From NCBI RefSeq assembly GCF_004342425.1, contig NZ_SLWQ01000001.1, positions 1 to 64,000 of the forward strand: a stretch of 64,000 nucleotides of DNA, read 5' to 3'. The DNA comes from Dokdonella fugitiva. GTDB taxonomy: Bacteria; Pseudomonadota; Gammaproteobacteria; Xanthomonadales; Rhodanobacteraceae. Positions 38,612-50,009 of this stretch are shown piece by piece (within the stretch, counting starts at the first letter, position 1; every line of letters starts with the position of its first letter). The notes below the pieces were generated by a model. It saw nothing but the letters and a program-made list of their open reading frames with translations, searched no databases and had not been told where the DNA came from. Both the position numbers and the translations under genes were made by a program.

Positions 38612-38640
38612 AGATGCGGCGCGAAACGGCCCGATTCAAG
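38612..38640 (-). promoter_or_regulatory. Sigma-32 heat-shock promoter of clpB
   Basis: On the minus strand CTTGAAT (38640-38634) is followed after 14 bases by CCGCATCT (38619-38612). The consensus is CTTGAAA, 11-16 bases, CCCCATNT; each hexamer-like box has one mismatch. The clpB start is about 60 bases downstream. The site lies in the 134-base divergent gap with the dehydrogenase-like gene. Confidence 0.75.
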
Positions 38641-38686
38641 CAAACCGGCAGGCTAGGATATTGATCCCCGTCACTTCGACCGACCG

Positions 38687-39826
38687 ATGCAACAGCGCGC
38701 CGCACGTCCCTTCCGGATCGTCGTCCTCGGCGGCTACGGCCTGTTCGGCGCGCGCATCGTGCGTGCCCTCGCCGGCGACGACGGCCTCGAACTGGTGGTC
38801 GCCGGACGGGACGCGGCGAAGGCCGGCGCCCTCGCCGCGGAACTCGACCGCGGCGGCGCGCGCGCGACGATCGAGGCAATGGCGCTCGACATCGACGCAC
38901 GAGGTTTCGGCGAACGCCTCGCCGCGCTCGCCCCCGCGCTCGTCGTGCACACGGCCGGGCCGTTCCAGCACCGCGACTACGCCGTCGCGCGCGCCGCGCT
39001 CGCACTCGGCGCGCACTACGTCGATCTCGCCGACGGTCGCGACTTCGTCGCCGGCTTCGCCGCGCTCGACGCCGAAGCGCGTGCCGCGGGCCGCCGGGCC
39101 ATCAGCGGAGCGAGCAGCGTGCCCGGCCTCAGCGGCGCCGTCGTCGCGGCGCTGGCCGACCGTTTCGGCCGGCTCGACGCGATCGAAACCGCGATCAGCC
39201 CCGGCAATCGGACGCCGCGCGGGCTCGCGACGACGCGTGCGATCCTCGGCTACGTCGGTCGTGCGTATCCGCTGCTCGATCGCGGGCACTGGCGACGCGC
39301 GCATGGCTGGCAGTCGCTGCGCCGGTTGCGCGTCCCCGGCATCGGCACCCGCTGGCTCGCGCGCTGCGAAGTGCCCGACCTGTGCGTGCTCGCGCAGCGG
39401 TACCCGTCGCTGCGCAGCTGCGATTTCCGCGCCGGCCTCGAGCTGCGACGCATGCATTTCGGCCTCTGGCTCGCGTCGTGGGCGGTGCGTTGCGGCGTGT
39501 TGCGCGACTTCGCGCGCCACGCGCCGGCGTTGCTCGCGCTGAGTGAACGCTGGCTCGACAGCGGCAGCGACACCGGCCTGATGCAGCTCGAGCTGCGCGG
39601 CGTCGATCGCGAGGACGTACCCTTGCATCTGCGCTGGCGCCTGGTCGCGACGCACGGCGACGGACCGCAGGTGCCCGCGACCGCGGCGATCGTGCTCGCG
39701 AGGAAGCTCGCGCGCGACGAACTCGCCGGCGCCGGCGCGGGCCCCTGCCTGGACCTCTTCACCCTCGACGAATTCCTCGCCGCGCTCGACGGCTACGCGA
39801 TCACCACGACGATCGAAGCGGTTTGA
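38687..39826 (+). CDS. Saccharopine-dehydrogenase-like NAD(P)-binding protein
   Basis: A 379-residue protein with an N-terminal Rossmann motif GGYGLFG (15-21), [11 protein letters not shown] and [13 protein letters not shown], the typical pattern of the saccharopine-dehydrogenase-like family of putative oxidoreductases. The C-terminal two thirds show the family's substrate-binding region ([20 protein letters not shown]). No signal peptide or membrane helix is certain. It faces the DUF4166 gene at 39944 and the two stops are about 117 bases apart. From memory these two domains are fused in one protein in many bacteria, so they may act on a shared, unidentified substrate. True saccharopine metabolism is unlikely. 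Confidence 0.82.
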   Translation: MQQRAARPFRIVVLGGYGLFGARIVRALAGDDGLELVVAGRDAAKAGALAAELDRGGARATIEAMALDIDARGFGERLAALAPALVVHTAGPFQHRDYAVARAALALGAHYVDLADGRDFVAGFAALDAEARAAGRRAISGASSVPGLSGAVVAALADRFGRLDAIETAISPGNRTPRGLATTRAILGYVGRAYPLLDRGHWRRAHGWQSLRRLRVPGIGTRWLARCEVPDLCVLAQRYPSLRSCDFRAGLELRRMHFGLWLASWAVRCGVLRDFARHAPALLALSERWLDSGSDTGLMQLELRGVDREDVPLHLRWRLVATHGDGPQVPATAAIVLARKLARDELAGAGAGPCLDLFTLDEFLAALDGYAITTTIEAV

Positions 39827-39943
39827 CGCCTGCGCGCCGTACGCGTTGCCGCACGACGTGGTCGTGTGGGAACGGCGGCACGCGCTGTGCGTATACCCTA
39901 CGAGGTAACGGCGGCCCTCGCGGACTTTGCCCCGGCTGGTCGA

Positions 39944-40462
39944 TCAACCCACGGCCAGCCAGCCGCGATAGCGCACGAGCAAGCCCGCGATCGGCAGCGA
40001 GGCGGTCACCTCGAACGTGTAGCGCCCGTCGCGGTCGGCCTCGCGCGCGCCGACCGCGGCGAACCAGCGTGCCGGCAGCGGCAGGCCGAGCGCGCTTGCG
40101 CGCACGGCGGTCCACTCGATCGCACCGCCGTGCGCAGCGAGGCGGAACGCGAACGTGACTGCGCCGAGGCGTTCATGCAGCAGTCCGCCGCGCGCCCACA
40201 ACCGGGAGCGCATCACGTGTGCACCGACGTGGCGTGACCAGCGCTCGCCGGCCGCATCGGCGGCGATCTCCACTTCGATCGGCCCGCGCCCCGCGGGCGG
40301 CAGGCGCGTCGCCCACGCGCAGAGGGTCGCGAGTGGATGGTGGCCGCGTTCGACCTCGACCTCGCCCGCGTAGCGACGCGTGCCTGCGTCGTGATGCAGC
40401 TTGCGCACGCGCGGGCCGAGCGTATCGAACGCACTGCCGAGCAGGCGCTCGAACAGCGTCAC
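39944..40462 (-). CDS. DUF4166 domain protein
   Basis: A 172-residue protein. The start is GTG 40462, which overlaps the pgeF stop as GTGA and gives VTLFERLLGSAFDTLG, the family N-terminus. The sequence contains the DUF4166 pattern (VRKLHHDAGTRRYAGEVEVE, RWSRHVGAHVMRSRLWARGG, LPLPARWFAAVGAREAD). The domain often sits C-terminal to a saccharopine-dehydrogenase-like domain; here that partner is the separate convergent gene at 38687. The function is unknown. It lies immediately behind pgeF and is likely translated with it. Confidence 0.8.
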   Translation of the reverse strand: MTLFERLLGSAFDTLGPRVRKLHHDAGTRRYAGEVEVERGHHPLATLCAWATRLPPAGRGPIEVEIAADAAGERWSRHVGAHVMRSRLWARGGLLHERLGAVTFAFRLAAHGGAIEWTAVRASALGLPLPARWFAAVGAREADRDGRYTFEVTASLPIAGLLVRYRGWLAVG

Positions 40463-41199
40463 GGCGCGATCCACACCAGCGATGCGAAACGACCGGTGTC
40501 GCGCTCGCGCCGGTACGAATAGAAGCGGGGGTCGGCGAAGGTGTCGAAACCGCCGCCATGCACGCTTTCGACGCCCGCGCGCGCCAGGCGGCGCCGCGCG
40601 AGCGCGGCGAGGTCGCACGACCAGTGGCCGGGGCGCGTTTCCACGAAACACGCATCGGCACCCGCGTCGGTCGCGACGAATGCATCGCGTACCTCGGTGC
40701 CGACTTCGTACGAGCGCGCGCCGATCGCCGGGCCGATCCACGCATGCACGCGCCCCACGTCGAGACGCGCGAGCGTCGCCTCGAGTACGCCGGCCGCGAG
40801 CCCGCGCCAGCCCGCGTGCGCGGCGGCGATGGCATCGCCGTCGGCGCTGCAGAACAGCACCGGCAGGCAATCGGCGGTGAGGACCGCGAGCACGGTGCCG
40901 GGCTTGCGCGTGACGGACGCATCGGCGTCACGGCTGCGCCCGCCGGCGTCCGCATCCAGCACGTCGACGCCATGCACCTGGCGCAGCCAGAGCGGTGCCG
41001 ACGGCAGGCCGAGCAGGCCCGGCAGCGACGCGCGATTGGCCGCGACCGCGTCCGGCGCGTCGCCGCTGCGCCCGCCGAGGTTGCAGCGTTCGAACGGCGG
41101 CAGCGAATGACCGGGCAACTGGCGCGTCGTCACGCAAGCGCGCACGTTCGCGGGTGCCGGCCAGTCGGGCAGGATCACGCCTTGCGCAGGCATGGCCAT
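40459..41199 (-). CDS. pgeF: Peptidoglycan editing factor PgeF (YfiH, laccase domain)
   Basis: A 246-residue protein starting at ATG 41199 (MAMPAQGV), 8 bases after rluD ends. The YfiH zinc triad is present: H76 (QVHGVD), C111 (TADCLPVLF) and H128 (HAGWRGLAAG). In E. coli PgeF hydrolyses UDP-MurNAc-L-Ser to keep serine out of peptidoglycan; purine-nucleoside phosphorylase or oxidase activities have also been reported for the family. It is not a copper laccase. The order bamD (opposite strand), rluD, pgeF is standard in gammaproteobacteria. Confidence 0.95.
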   Translation of the reverse strand: MAMPAQGVILPDWPAPANVRACVTTRQLPGHSLPPFERCNLGGRSGDAPDAVAANRASLPGLLGLPSAPLWLRQVHGVDVLDADAGGRSRDADASVTRKPGTVLAVLTADCLPVLFCSADGDAIAAAHAGWRGLAAGVLEATLARLDVGRVHAWIGPAIGARSYEVGTEVRDAFVATDAGADACFVETRPGHWSCDLAALARRRLARAGVESVHGGGFDTFADPRFYSYRRERDTGRFASLVWIAP

Positions 41200-41207
41200 C
41201 GGCGCGC

Positions 41208-42200
41208 TCAGCCGTTTTCCTTCGTGTCCGCACGCAATGCTGCGAGCAGCGCCTCCATGTCGGCCGGGCGTTCCGCCTCGACCGCGACGGGCTTGCCGCT
41301 CTTCGGGTGGGCGAACTCGAGCTTCTCCGCGTGCAGTGCCTGGCGCCTGAAGCCACGCAGGGCCGCGGCGAGTTCCGGCGTCGCGCCCTTGGGGAGCTTG
41401 AGCAGGCCGCCGTACTGCGCGTCCCCGACGAGCGGATGGCGCACGTGCGCCATGTGCACGCGGATCTGGTGCGTCCGCCCGGTTTCGAGCCGGCACTCGA
41501 TCAGGGTCATCGTGCGGAAGCGCTCGCGCACGCGGTAGTGCGTGATCGCCTCGCGGCCATCCTCGCGCACGGCCTGTTTCAGGCGGTCGTGCGGATGGCG
41601 GCCGATCGGGGCGTCGACGCGACCGCCCGCGACCATCGCGCCGTAGACGATCGCCGCGTACTGGCGGTGCACGTCGCGCTCGGACAGCTGTTCGACCAGC
41701 GCGGTATGCGCGCGCAGCGTGCGCGCGACGACCATCAGGCCCGAGGTGTCCTTGTCGAGGCGGTGCACGATGCCGCCGCGCGGGATCTCCGCGAGCTTCG
41801 GATCATGGTGCAGCAGCGCGTTCTGCAGGGTGCCCGCGGGATTGCCCGCGCCCGGATGCACGACCAGGCCGGGCGGCTTGTTGACGACGATGACATCGGC
41901 GTCCTCGTAGCGGATGTCGAGCGGGATCTCTTCCGCCTGTGCGCCGATCTCGCGCTCCATGCGCACGTCGAGTTCGATCGCCTCGCCGCCGCGCAGGATC
42001 TGCCGGGGCGGGACGACTTCGCCGTCGAGGCGCACCGCGCCCGCCTTGATCCACGCGGTCAGGCGCGAGCGCGAGTAGTCCGGGAACAGCTCGGCGAGCG
42101 CCTGGTCGAAGCGCCGGCCGGCCAGCCCGTCGGGCACGGTGGCGGCAAGGCGCGCTGCGGTCGACGGCCGCTCGTTCAGGCGTGATTCGGGTTCGCTCAT
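41208..42200 (-). CDS. rluD: 23S rRNA pseudouridine synthase RluD
   Basis: RluD modifies U1911, U1915 and U1917 of helix 69 in 23S rRNA. ATG 42200 gives 330 residues starting [13 protein letters not shown]; a longer frame upstream has no support. The S4 RNA-binding domain covers about 27-85 ([19 protein letters not shown]), and the catalytic motif HRLDKDTSG has Asp149. It is divergent from bamD with 170 bases between and is followed by pgeF. Confidence 0.96.
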   Translation of the reverse strand: MSEPESRLNERPSTAARLAATVPDGLAGRRFDQALAELFPDYSRSRLTAWIKAGAVRLDGEVVPPRQILRGGEAIELDVRMEREIGAQAEEIPLDIRYEDADVIVVNKPPGLVVHPGAGNPAGTLQNALLHHDPKLAEIPRGGIVHRLDKDTSGLMVVARTLRAHTALVEQLSERDVHRQYAAIVYGAMVAGGRVDAPIGRHPHDRLKQAVREDGREAITHYRVRERFRTMTLIECRLETGRTHQIRVHMAHVRHPLVGDAQYGGLLKLPKGATPELAAALRGFRRQALHAEKLEFAHPKSGKPVAVEAERPADMEALLAALRADTKENG

Positions 42201-42370
42201 GCTCGGGAATGCCGGGAAACGGCGCTTCCAGCGCCGGCGGGGTTTCGGGTTATGATCGGTGTTTCGCGCGGCGCGTGGTAGCGTCGCGGGCCGGTCGCTC
42301 CGGCGGACCCGGCCAGCAGATGCAGCCGGACCCACTCCATCCGTCCATCATCGCAGAGCCTGCCACCCGC

Positions 42371-43210
42371 ATGCGAGTCTCCTCCAGTTTCCGTCCCGTC
42401 CTGCGCCTCGTCCTGCTCGCGCTCTTCGTCGCGCTCGCCGGCTGCTCCCTGTTCCATCGTGGCAAGAAGGGCGACCCGATGGACACGCTGTCGGTCGAGC
42501 AGCTCTACCAGCAGGGCAACGAAGCGCTGCAGTCGGGCAACAACGACTATGCCGTGCGCACGTTCCAGCGCCTGATCGCGCGCTTCCCGTTCGGCCCGTA
42601 CACCGAGCAGTCGCAGCTCAATCTCGCCTATGCGCAGTACAAGTCGGACAAGCCCGACGATGCGTACTCCACCATCAACCGCTTCATCAAGACCTATCCC
42701 ACGCACCGCCACGTCGATTACGCCTACTACCTGCGCGGGCTGATCAACTTCAACCGCTCGGGCGGCTTCCTCGAGCGCTACGTCGGCCTCGACATGACGC
42801 AGCGCGACCAGGCCAACCTGCGCCAGTCGTTCGACGATTTCGGCGCGCTGCTCACGCGCTATCCGCAGAGCCGCTACGCCCAGGACAGCCGCCAGCGCAT
42901 GGTCCACCTGCGCAACATGATGGCGCAGTCGGACCTCAACATCGCCCTCTTTTACCTCAAGCGCGGCGCCTACGTCGCCTCGTCGAACCGCGCCAAGTCG
43001 ATCATCGAGACCTACCCGCAGACGCCGCAGGCGGGCGACGCGCTCGCGATCATGGTCAGGAGCTACCACGAGCTCGGCCAGGACAAGCTCGCCGACGACG
43101 CCAGGCGCGTGCTCGAGCTCAACTACCCCGACCACCCGTCGCTCAAGGGCCGCTGGCCGAATTACCGCTCGAACTGGTGGAAGCTGATCCCGCTGCAGAA
43201 CCGCGGCTGA
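42371..43210 (+). CDS. bamD: Outer-membrane assembly lipoprotein BamD (ComL)
   Basis: The essential lipoprotein of the BAM complex. ATG 42371 gives 279 residues with a lipoprotein signal (LLALFVALAGC, Cys25). Five TPR-like repeats follow (QLYQQGNEALQSGNNDYAVR, SQLNLAYAQYKSDKPDDAYS, VDYAYYLRGLINFNRSG and more), as in E. coli BamD. It stops at 43210 with no base between its stop and the nadE stop on the other strand. Confidence 0.96.
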   Translation: MRVSSSFRPVLRLVLLALFVALAGCSLFHRGKKGDPMDTLSVEQLYQQGNEALQSGNNDYAVRTFQRLIARFPFGPYTEQSQLNLAYAQYKSDKPDDAYSTINRFIKTYPTHRHVDYAYYLRGLINFNRSGGFLERYVGLDMTQRDQANLRQSFDDFGALLTRYPQSRYAQDSRQRMVHLRNMMAQSDLNIALFYLKRGAYVASSNRAKSIIETYPQTPQAGDALAIMVRSYHELGQDKLADDARRVLELNYPDHPSLKGRWPNYRSNWWKLIPLQNRG

Positions 43211-44857
43211 TCAGCGCCAGCCCGAGGTGATCGGATAGCGGCGTTCGCGGCCGAACGCGCGCCGCGAAACCTTCGGCCCCGGCGCCGCCTGCTGGCGCTT
43301 CCATTCGCTGATCTTCACGAGCCGCAGCACGCGCTCGACCGTCGCCGCGTCGAAACCGGCGCGCACGATCTCCTCGCGCGACTGCTCCTGGTCGACGTGT
43401 CGCAGCAGGATCGCGTCGAGCACGTCGTAGGGCGGCAGCGAATCCTGGTCGGTCTGGTTTTCGCGCAATTCCGCCGACGGCGGGCGCGCGATCACCGCCG
43501 GCGGGATCACCGGCGTGCCGGCGACCGCGTTGCGCCAGCGCGCGAGCGCGAACACCTCGGTCTTGTACAGGTCCTTGATCGGCGCGTAGCCGCCGCACAT
43601 GTCGCCGTAGATCGTCGCGTAGCCGACCGCGTACTCGCTCTTGTTGCCGGTCGTCAGCAGCAGGCCACCGAACTTGTTCGCCAGCGCCATGAGGATCACG
43701 CCGCGGCAGCGCGACTGCAGGTTCTCCTCCGTCACGTCGGCGTCCACGCCCGCGAACGCGGGCGCGAGCGCGTCGAGGAAACCGCGGAACGGCGCCTCGA
43801 TCGGCACGCTCATGATCCGGACGCCGAGCGCGCGCGCCTGCTCGTCGGCGAGGTCGTTGCTGAGTTCGGAGGTGTAGCGCGACGGCAGGCGTACGCCGGT
43901 CACGTTCCCGGCGCCGAGCGCGTCGACCGCGACGGCGAGCACGAGCGCGGAGTCGATGCCGCCGGAGAGGCCGATCCACGCCTTGGAGAAGCCGTTCTTC
44001 ACGCAGTAGTCGCGCGTGCCGCGCACGATCGCGCGCCAGGCGAGTGCGTCGCGGCCTTCGTCCTCCTCGACCGGCCAGGCGACCGGGGTGAAGCGGCGCG
44101 TCGCCGCATCGTAGTCGGCGACGAGCCAGTGGTCCTCGAACGCACGCGCGGCCGGATGGACGTGGCCGTCACCGTCGGCGAGCACGGACGCGCCGTCGAA
44201 CACGACCGCGTCCTGCCCGCCGACCGTGTTGAGGTAGGCGACACCGACGCCGCGGCCGTCGCGGCGCGACTCCTGCACGCGCTCGGCGAGCAGCGCGTCG
44301 CGCTGCGCGTGCTTGTCGCGCTCGAACGGCGATGCGTTCGGCACCAGCACGAGTTCGGCGCCCGCGGCGACCGTGCCCGCGAACGGCTCGGCGAACCACA
44401 GGTCCTCGCAGATGATGAGCCCGACGCGGACGCCGCCGACGTCGAATACGCAGTCGTCGCGATCCGGATCGACGTCGAAGTAGCGGCGTTCGTCGAAGAC
44501 CGCGTAATTGGGCAGCTCGCGCTTGCGATAGGTCGCGGCCACGGCGCCGTCGCGCAGCACGCTCGCCGCGTTGTAGACGACGGAGCCGGCGGCCTGCGGC
44601 CAGCCGACCACGGCGACGATGCCGCGCGTCGCCGCGGCGAGGCGGCCGAGCGCGGCTTCGCATTCGGCGAGGAAACTCGGCCGCAGCAGCAGGTCCTCGG
44701 GCGGATAACCGCTCAGGGCGAGTTCGGGAAACAGCACGAGGTCGGCGCGGTGCTCGTCGCGCGCCTGCGCGACGAGGGCGGCGATGCGCTCCTCGTTGCG
44801 GGCGACGGAGCCGACCGGGAAATCGAACTGGGCAAGGGCGATGCGCAACTTCGGCAT
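43211..44857 (-). CDS. nadE: Glutamine-dependent NAD+ synthetase NadE
   Basis: This enzyme forms NAD+ from nicotinic acid adenine dinucleotide using glutamine. ATG 44857 gives 548 residues (MPKLRIALAQFDFPVG). An N-terminal nitrilase-type glutaminase domain (1-260) has the triad E45 (FPELALSG), K112 (RKRELPNY) and C150 (IICEDLWF). The synthetase domain has the PP-loop SGGIDS at 298-303. It is two-domain, as in organisms that do not rely on free ammonia. Its stop abuts the bamD stop. Confidence 0.96.
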   Translation of the reverse strand: MPKLRIALAQFDFPVGSVARNEERIAALVAQARDEHRADLVLFPELALSGYPPEDLLLRPSFLAECEAALGRLAAATRGIVAVVGWPQAAGSVVYNAASVLRDGAVAATYRKRELPNYAVFDERRYFDVDPDRDDCVFDVGGVRVGLIICEDLWFAEPFAGTVAAGAELVLVPNASPFERDKHAQRDALLAERVQESRRDGRGVGVAYLNTVGGQDAVVFDGASVLADGDGHVHPAARAFEDHWLVADYDAATRRFTPVAWPVEEDEGRDALAWRAIVRGTRDYCVKNGFSKAWIGLSGGIDSALVLAVAVDALGAGNVTGVRLPSRYTSELSNDLADEQARALGVRIMSVPIEAPFRGFLDALAPAFAGVDADVTEENLQSRCRGVILMALANKFGGLLLTTGNKSEYAVGYATIYGDMCGGYAPIKDLYKTEVFALARWRNAVAGTPVIPPAVIARPPSAELRENQTDQDSLPPYDVLDAILLRHVDQEQSREEIVRAGFDAATVERVLRLVKISEWKRQQAAPGPKVSRRAFGRERRYPITSGWR

Positions 44858-44918
44858 GCGGCGTGGCGGGCGGCACGAAAACGCCATTGTAAGCCCAGCG
44901 GTCCGACGCCCGCGCTCG

Positions 44919-47588
44919 CTACGGAATCCCGGTCACGACGTTGACGATGGCCGTGGCCGTGCCGCCGCGGCCGTCGCTGATCGTGTAGGTGAACGCCGCC
45001 GCGCCGAGATAGCCGTTCGGCGACCAGGTCACGGTCGTGCCGGTGATCGCGACGCTGCCGGCCGGGGCGCCGCTGGCCGCGACCGGCTGCGTCACCGCGA
45101 TGATCGTGAGTGGATCGCCGTCCGGATCGCTGTCGTTGGCGAGCACGGCGATCACCGTCTGGTTGAATCCGCCGTTGTCGTTCACCGCGATCGGCGGCCG
45201 GTTCGGCGCCGCCAACACGATCACGGTGACGAATGCGGTCGCGCTGCCGCCGCGGCCATCCGAGATCGTGTAGGCGAAGCGATCGACGCCGCTGAAGCCG
45301 GCCAGCGGCGTGTAGAGGACCGCGTTGCCGATGATCGCGACGGTGCCGTAGAGCGGCGCGGTGACGCCCGTGATGGCGAGCGCGTCGCCGTCGGGATCGC
45401 TGTCGTTGGCGAGCACGGGGATCTGCACCGGCTGCGCGAACGGCGTCGTCGCCGTGTCGTCGACGGCAACCGGCGGCTGGTTCGGCGCCGCAGTCACGTT
45501 GACCGTGACGAGGGCGCTCGCGCTGCCGCCGCGACCATCCGAGATCGTATAGGTGAAGCGATCGATGCCGACCACGCCGGCGGGCGGCGTGTAGCTGATC
45601 GCTCCGCCGGCGATCACGATCGTGCCCAGCGCGGGCGGCGTCGTCGCGGTGATTGCAAGCGGATCGCCGTCAGGGTCGCTGTCGTTGGCGAGCACCGCGA
45701 TCGCGACCGCGCCGCCGCCGGACGTCGCGGTCGCGGTGTCGTCGAGCGCGACCGGTGGACGGTTCGGCGACGCCGTGACGGTGATAGCGACGCGTGCGGT
45801 CGACATGCCGCCACGGCCGTCGCTGATCGTGTAGACGAACGCGTCGGCGCCGACGTAACCGGGCGTGGACGCGTACAGCACCCGGTTGCCGCTGATCGCC
45901 GCGCTGCCGTGCAGGGGTGCTCCGACGGATGCGAGCGACAGCGCGTCCCCGTCGGCGTCGATGTCGTTGGCGAGCACGTCGACCGCGACGAGCTGCCCGC
46001 TCGCGACCGTCGCCGCGTCCGCGCGCGCGACCGGATTGCGGTTCGGCTGCACGGCGACGGTGATCGTGACGGTCGCGCTCGCCTGGCCGCCGTGGCCATC
46101 CTCGACGACGTAGGTGAAGGCGTCGGGTCCGCTGTAGCCGGCTGCAGGCCGGTAGACGATGCCGTGCCCGGAGATCGACGCGGTGCCGTGGCCCGGGACG
46201 CCGACGCTCGCGAGCACGAGCGCATCGCCGTCCGGGTCGCCGTCGTTGGCGAGCACGGCGATCGTGACCGGCTGCCCGGAGGTGGTCGTCGCGACATCGT
46301 CGCGCGCGATTGGCGGCTGGTTCGGCCGCATGCCGACGGTCACCGTCACGTTCGCGCCCGCACTGCCGCCATGGCCATCGGCGATCGTATAGGCGAACGT
46401 GTCCGAACCGCTGAAACCGGCCGCGGGGGTGTACAGGATCGTGCCGCCGGAAGCGACCGCCGTGCCGTGCGCAGGCGCGGTGACGGCGGTGATGGCGAGC
46501 GCATCGCCGTCGGCATCGCTGTCGTTGGCGAGGACGTCGATCGCGAGCGCGACGCCCGTGCTCGTGTTGGCGACGTCGGCCTGCGCGAGCGGGAAGTGGT
46601 TGGTGTACTGGCGCGGCCCGCGCGTGACCGACACCGTCTGCGAACGCGTGCGCCGATAGCTCTCGACCGTGCGCGGGTGCGCGCTCGACGGTCGCGCGAG
46701 CGAGCGGGAAATCCACGCCGGGTCCTCGAGGTTCGCGGTCGGCGTGAAGGCACCGTGCCGGCCGAACTCGTAACGCAGGAACAGCGACAGGCGATCGTCG
46801 TCGCCGCCGCCCGCGCCACCCTGGCGCGCGACGTGCTCGGCCAGCGCGGACAAGCCCCAGCCACGCGTGCCGAGCGGCGTATCGAGGCCGAGCGAGAACG
46901 TCGTCGCACGCGCGCCGTCGCCATCCTGCGTGCTCGCGCCGCCATGCACGCGCATCGCGAACGGCTCGAACACGTGGCCGAACTGCAGGCCGATCTCGGT
47001 GCCGTAGGGACGGCTCTCGAACAGCGTGTCGGTCGTCGTCGTCTCGGCTTGCGTGTAGCTGCCGACTTCGTCGCTGCCGTCGAGCTGGACGACGTCGTCG
47101 TGCAGGCTGTGGCGCGCGCCGCGCGCGCCGCTGACGCCGTGGGCGAGCCATGCCTCGACCGAATACGCGCGCCGCTCGATGCCGAAGCCGAGCGTCGCCT
47201 TGCGGTCGTGCTGCCCGTTCTGGTCGAGCGCGAAGCTGAGGCGGCTCACGGTCGCCTGGTCCGGATGCATGCGCGCGGCGACCGGATCGCCGCCCCAGAG
47301 CCAGTTGAAATCGGCCTGCGCGCCACCCGCGCCCGACTGGTCCCACCACACCTGCCCGACGAGCGCGCGCGCATTGTTGCGCGCGAACACGCCGAGCAAC
47401 TGGCCCTCGGTGCGCCCTTCGCGATTGATGCCGATCGAAACGCTGCCGTCGCCGCCGACGTAGGTCAGCGGCACCGAGGCGTCGGTGACCGATGGCACGC
47501 CCTCGTCAGCGGGGTCCCTGGGCAGGATCTGCGCGGAGACGACCGCCGTGCAGGCGAGGGCGAACAGCGGAACGAGGCGACGGCGCAT
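44919..47588 (-). CDS. Predicted inverse-autotransporter-like surface protein with six cadherin-like repeats
   Basis: An 889-residue protein with a clear Shine-Dalgarno (GGAGGGATC) before ATG 47588 and a signal peptide (VVSAQ, about residue 20). Residues about 38-310 alternate short amphipathic strands with loops and end in LSLFLRYEFGRHGAF, which looks like an outer-membrane beta-barrel. Residues about 335-889 are six tandem repeats of about 93 residues, each with LANDSDPDGD-type Ca2+-binding loops and an F-Y-T-I-S-D-G-R-G-G strand. A barrel first and Ig/cadherin-like passenger second is the order of type Ve (intimin/invasin) autotransporters. The barrel assignment is from pattern, not a family match. 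It lies next to nadE and sucCD, neither of which hints at a surface role. Confidence 0.75.
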   Translation of the reverse strand: MRRRLVPLFALACTAVVSAQILPRDPADEGVPSVTDASVPLTYVGGDGSVSIGINREGRTEGQLLGVFARNNARALVGQVWWDQSGAGGAQADFNWLWGGDPVAARMHPDQATVSRLSFALDQNGQHDRKATLGFGIERRAYSVEAWLAHGVSGARGARHSLHDDVVQLDGSDEVGSYTQAETTTTDTLFESRPYGTEIGLQFGHVFEPFAMRVHGGASTQDGDGARATTFSLGLDTPLGTRGWGLSALAEHVARQGGAGGGDDDRLSLFLRYEFGRHGAFTPTANLEDPAWISRSLARPSSAHPRTVESYRRTRSQTVSVTRGPRQYTNHFPLAQADVANTSTGVALAIDVLANDSDADGDALAITAVTAPAHGTAVASGGTILYTPAAGFSGSDTFAYTIADGHGGSAGANVTVTVGMRPNQPPIARDDVATTTSGQPVTIAVLANDGDPDGDALVLASVGVPGHGTASISGHGIVYRPAAGYSGPDAFTYVVEDGHGGQASATVTITVAVQPNRNPVARADAATVASGQLVAVDVLANDIDADGDALSLASVGAPLHGSAAISGNRVLYASTPGYVGADAFVYTISDGRGGMSTARVAITVTASPNRPPVALDDTATATSGGGAVAIAVLANDSDPDGDPLAITATTPPALGTIVIAGGAISYTPPAGVVGIDRFTYTISDGRGGSASALVTVNVTAAPNQPPVAVDDTATTPFAQPVQIPVLANDSDPDGDALAITGVTAPLYGTVAIIGNAVLYTPLAGFSGVDRFAYTISDGRGGSATAFVTVIVLAAPNRPPIAVNDNGGFNQTVIAVLANDSDPDGDPLTIIAVTQPVAASGAPAGSVAITGTTVTWSPNGYLGAAAFTYTISDGRGGTATAIVNVVTGIP
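44925..46590 (-). repeat. Six tandem protein repeats (about 280 bp each) within the surface-protein gene
   Basis: The repeat unit starts with an A-(D/N)-D-x-A-T segment, carries LAND(S/G)D(P/A)DGD, and ends DG(R/H)GG-(SAT)-x-V-T-V-x-V-x-P-N-(R/Q). Units 4 and 5 are most alike. Unit 6 is shorter at its N-terminus and ends the protein. Confidence 0.85.
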
Positions 47589-47600
47589 GATCCCTCCCCG

Positions 47601-47890
47601 GACACGGCGCGCTGGGTGTCATCCTAACGTCGTTTCGGACCGGGCGTGGACATTCGGTCGTGCGTTCAGGTTTGCCGGACGGGCGTCGCCCGCGTGGCGC
47701 CTCGCGGAAGCCCGCAAGGCATCGCGGCTTCCGTCGCCCACGGAAGCGGCGCCCATCCCATTCGTTCGCCGCGGGCCGCGCTCGGCGCGAACGAACCTGT
47801 GCGGCGTGTCCGCGCGCGGAACAACCGCTCCCACGGAAGCATGCTCACGCATGCCGCCGGTGCGGCCAGCCGGCCTTCAGCACTCGCGCC
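47601..47890. other. Non-coding gap with REP-like inverted and direct repeats
   Basis: The 367-base gap between the surface-protein gene and sucD contains no credible gene. It holds an inverted repeat of 9-base arms (TTCGTTCGC at 47761-47769 and its complement at 47787-47795), a 7-base one (47706-47712 and 47726-47732), and an 11-base direct repeat CCCACGGAAGC (47737-47747 and 47830-47840). On the minus strand the second reads GCTTCCGTGGGAGCGG, close to a widespread REP-type sequence of Pseudomonas and Xanthomonas. I see no other feature. Confidence 0.45.
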
Positions 47891-47927
47891 CGAAAAACGA
47901 AAGGCCGCGAATCACCCCGCGGCCCTT
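47891..47927 (-). terminator. Intrinsic terminator of sucCD
   Basis: On the minus strand GGCCGCG (47924-47918) pairs with CGCGGCC (47909-47903) around an 8-base loop, followed by TTTCGTTTTT. It lies about 30 bases downstream of the sucD stop. Confidence 0.8.
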
Positions 47928-47955
47928 CATCATCAACGCGGGTTGCTCCCGACGC

Positions 47956-48825
<870 letters not shown>

Positions 48826-48842
48826 GTGTTCGTGTCCTTCGC

Positions 48843-50009
<1,167 letters not shown>

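Noticed and set aside
44925..46590. Tandem 280-bp DNA repeats considered as a mobile or satellite array.
   Set aside because: They are fully explained by in-frame cadherin-like protein domains.
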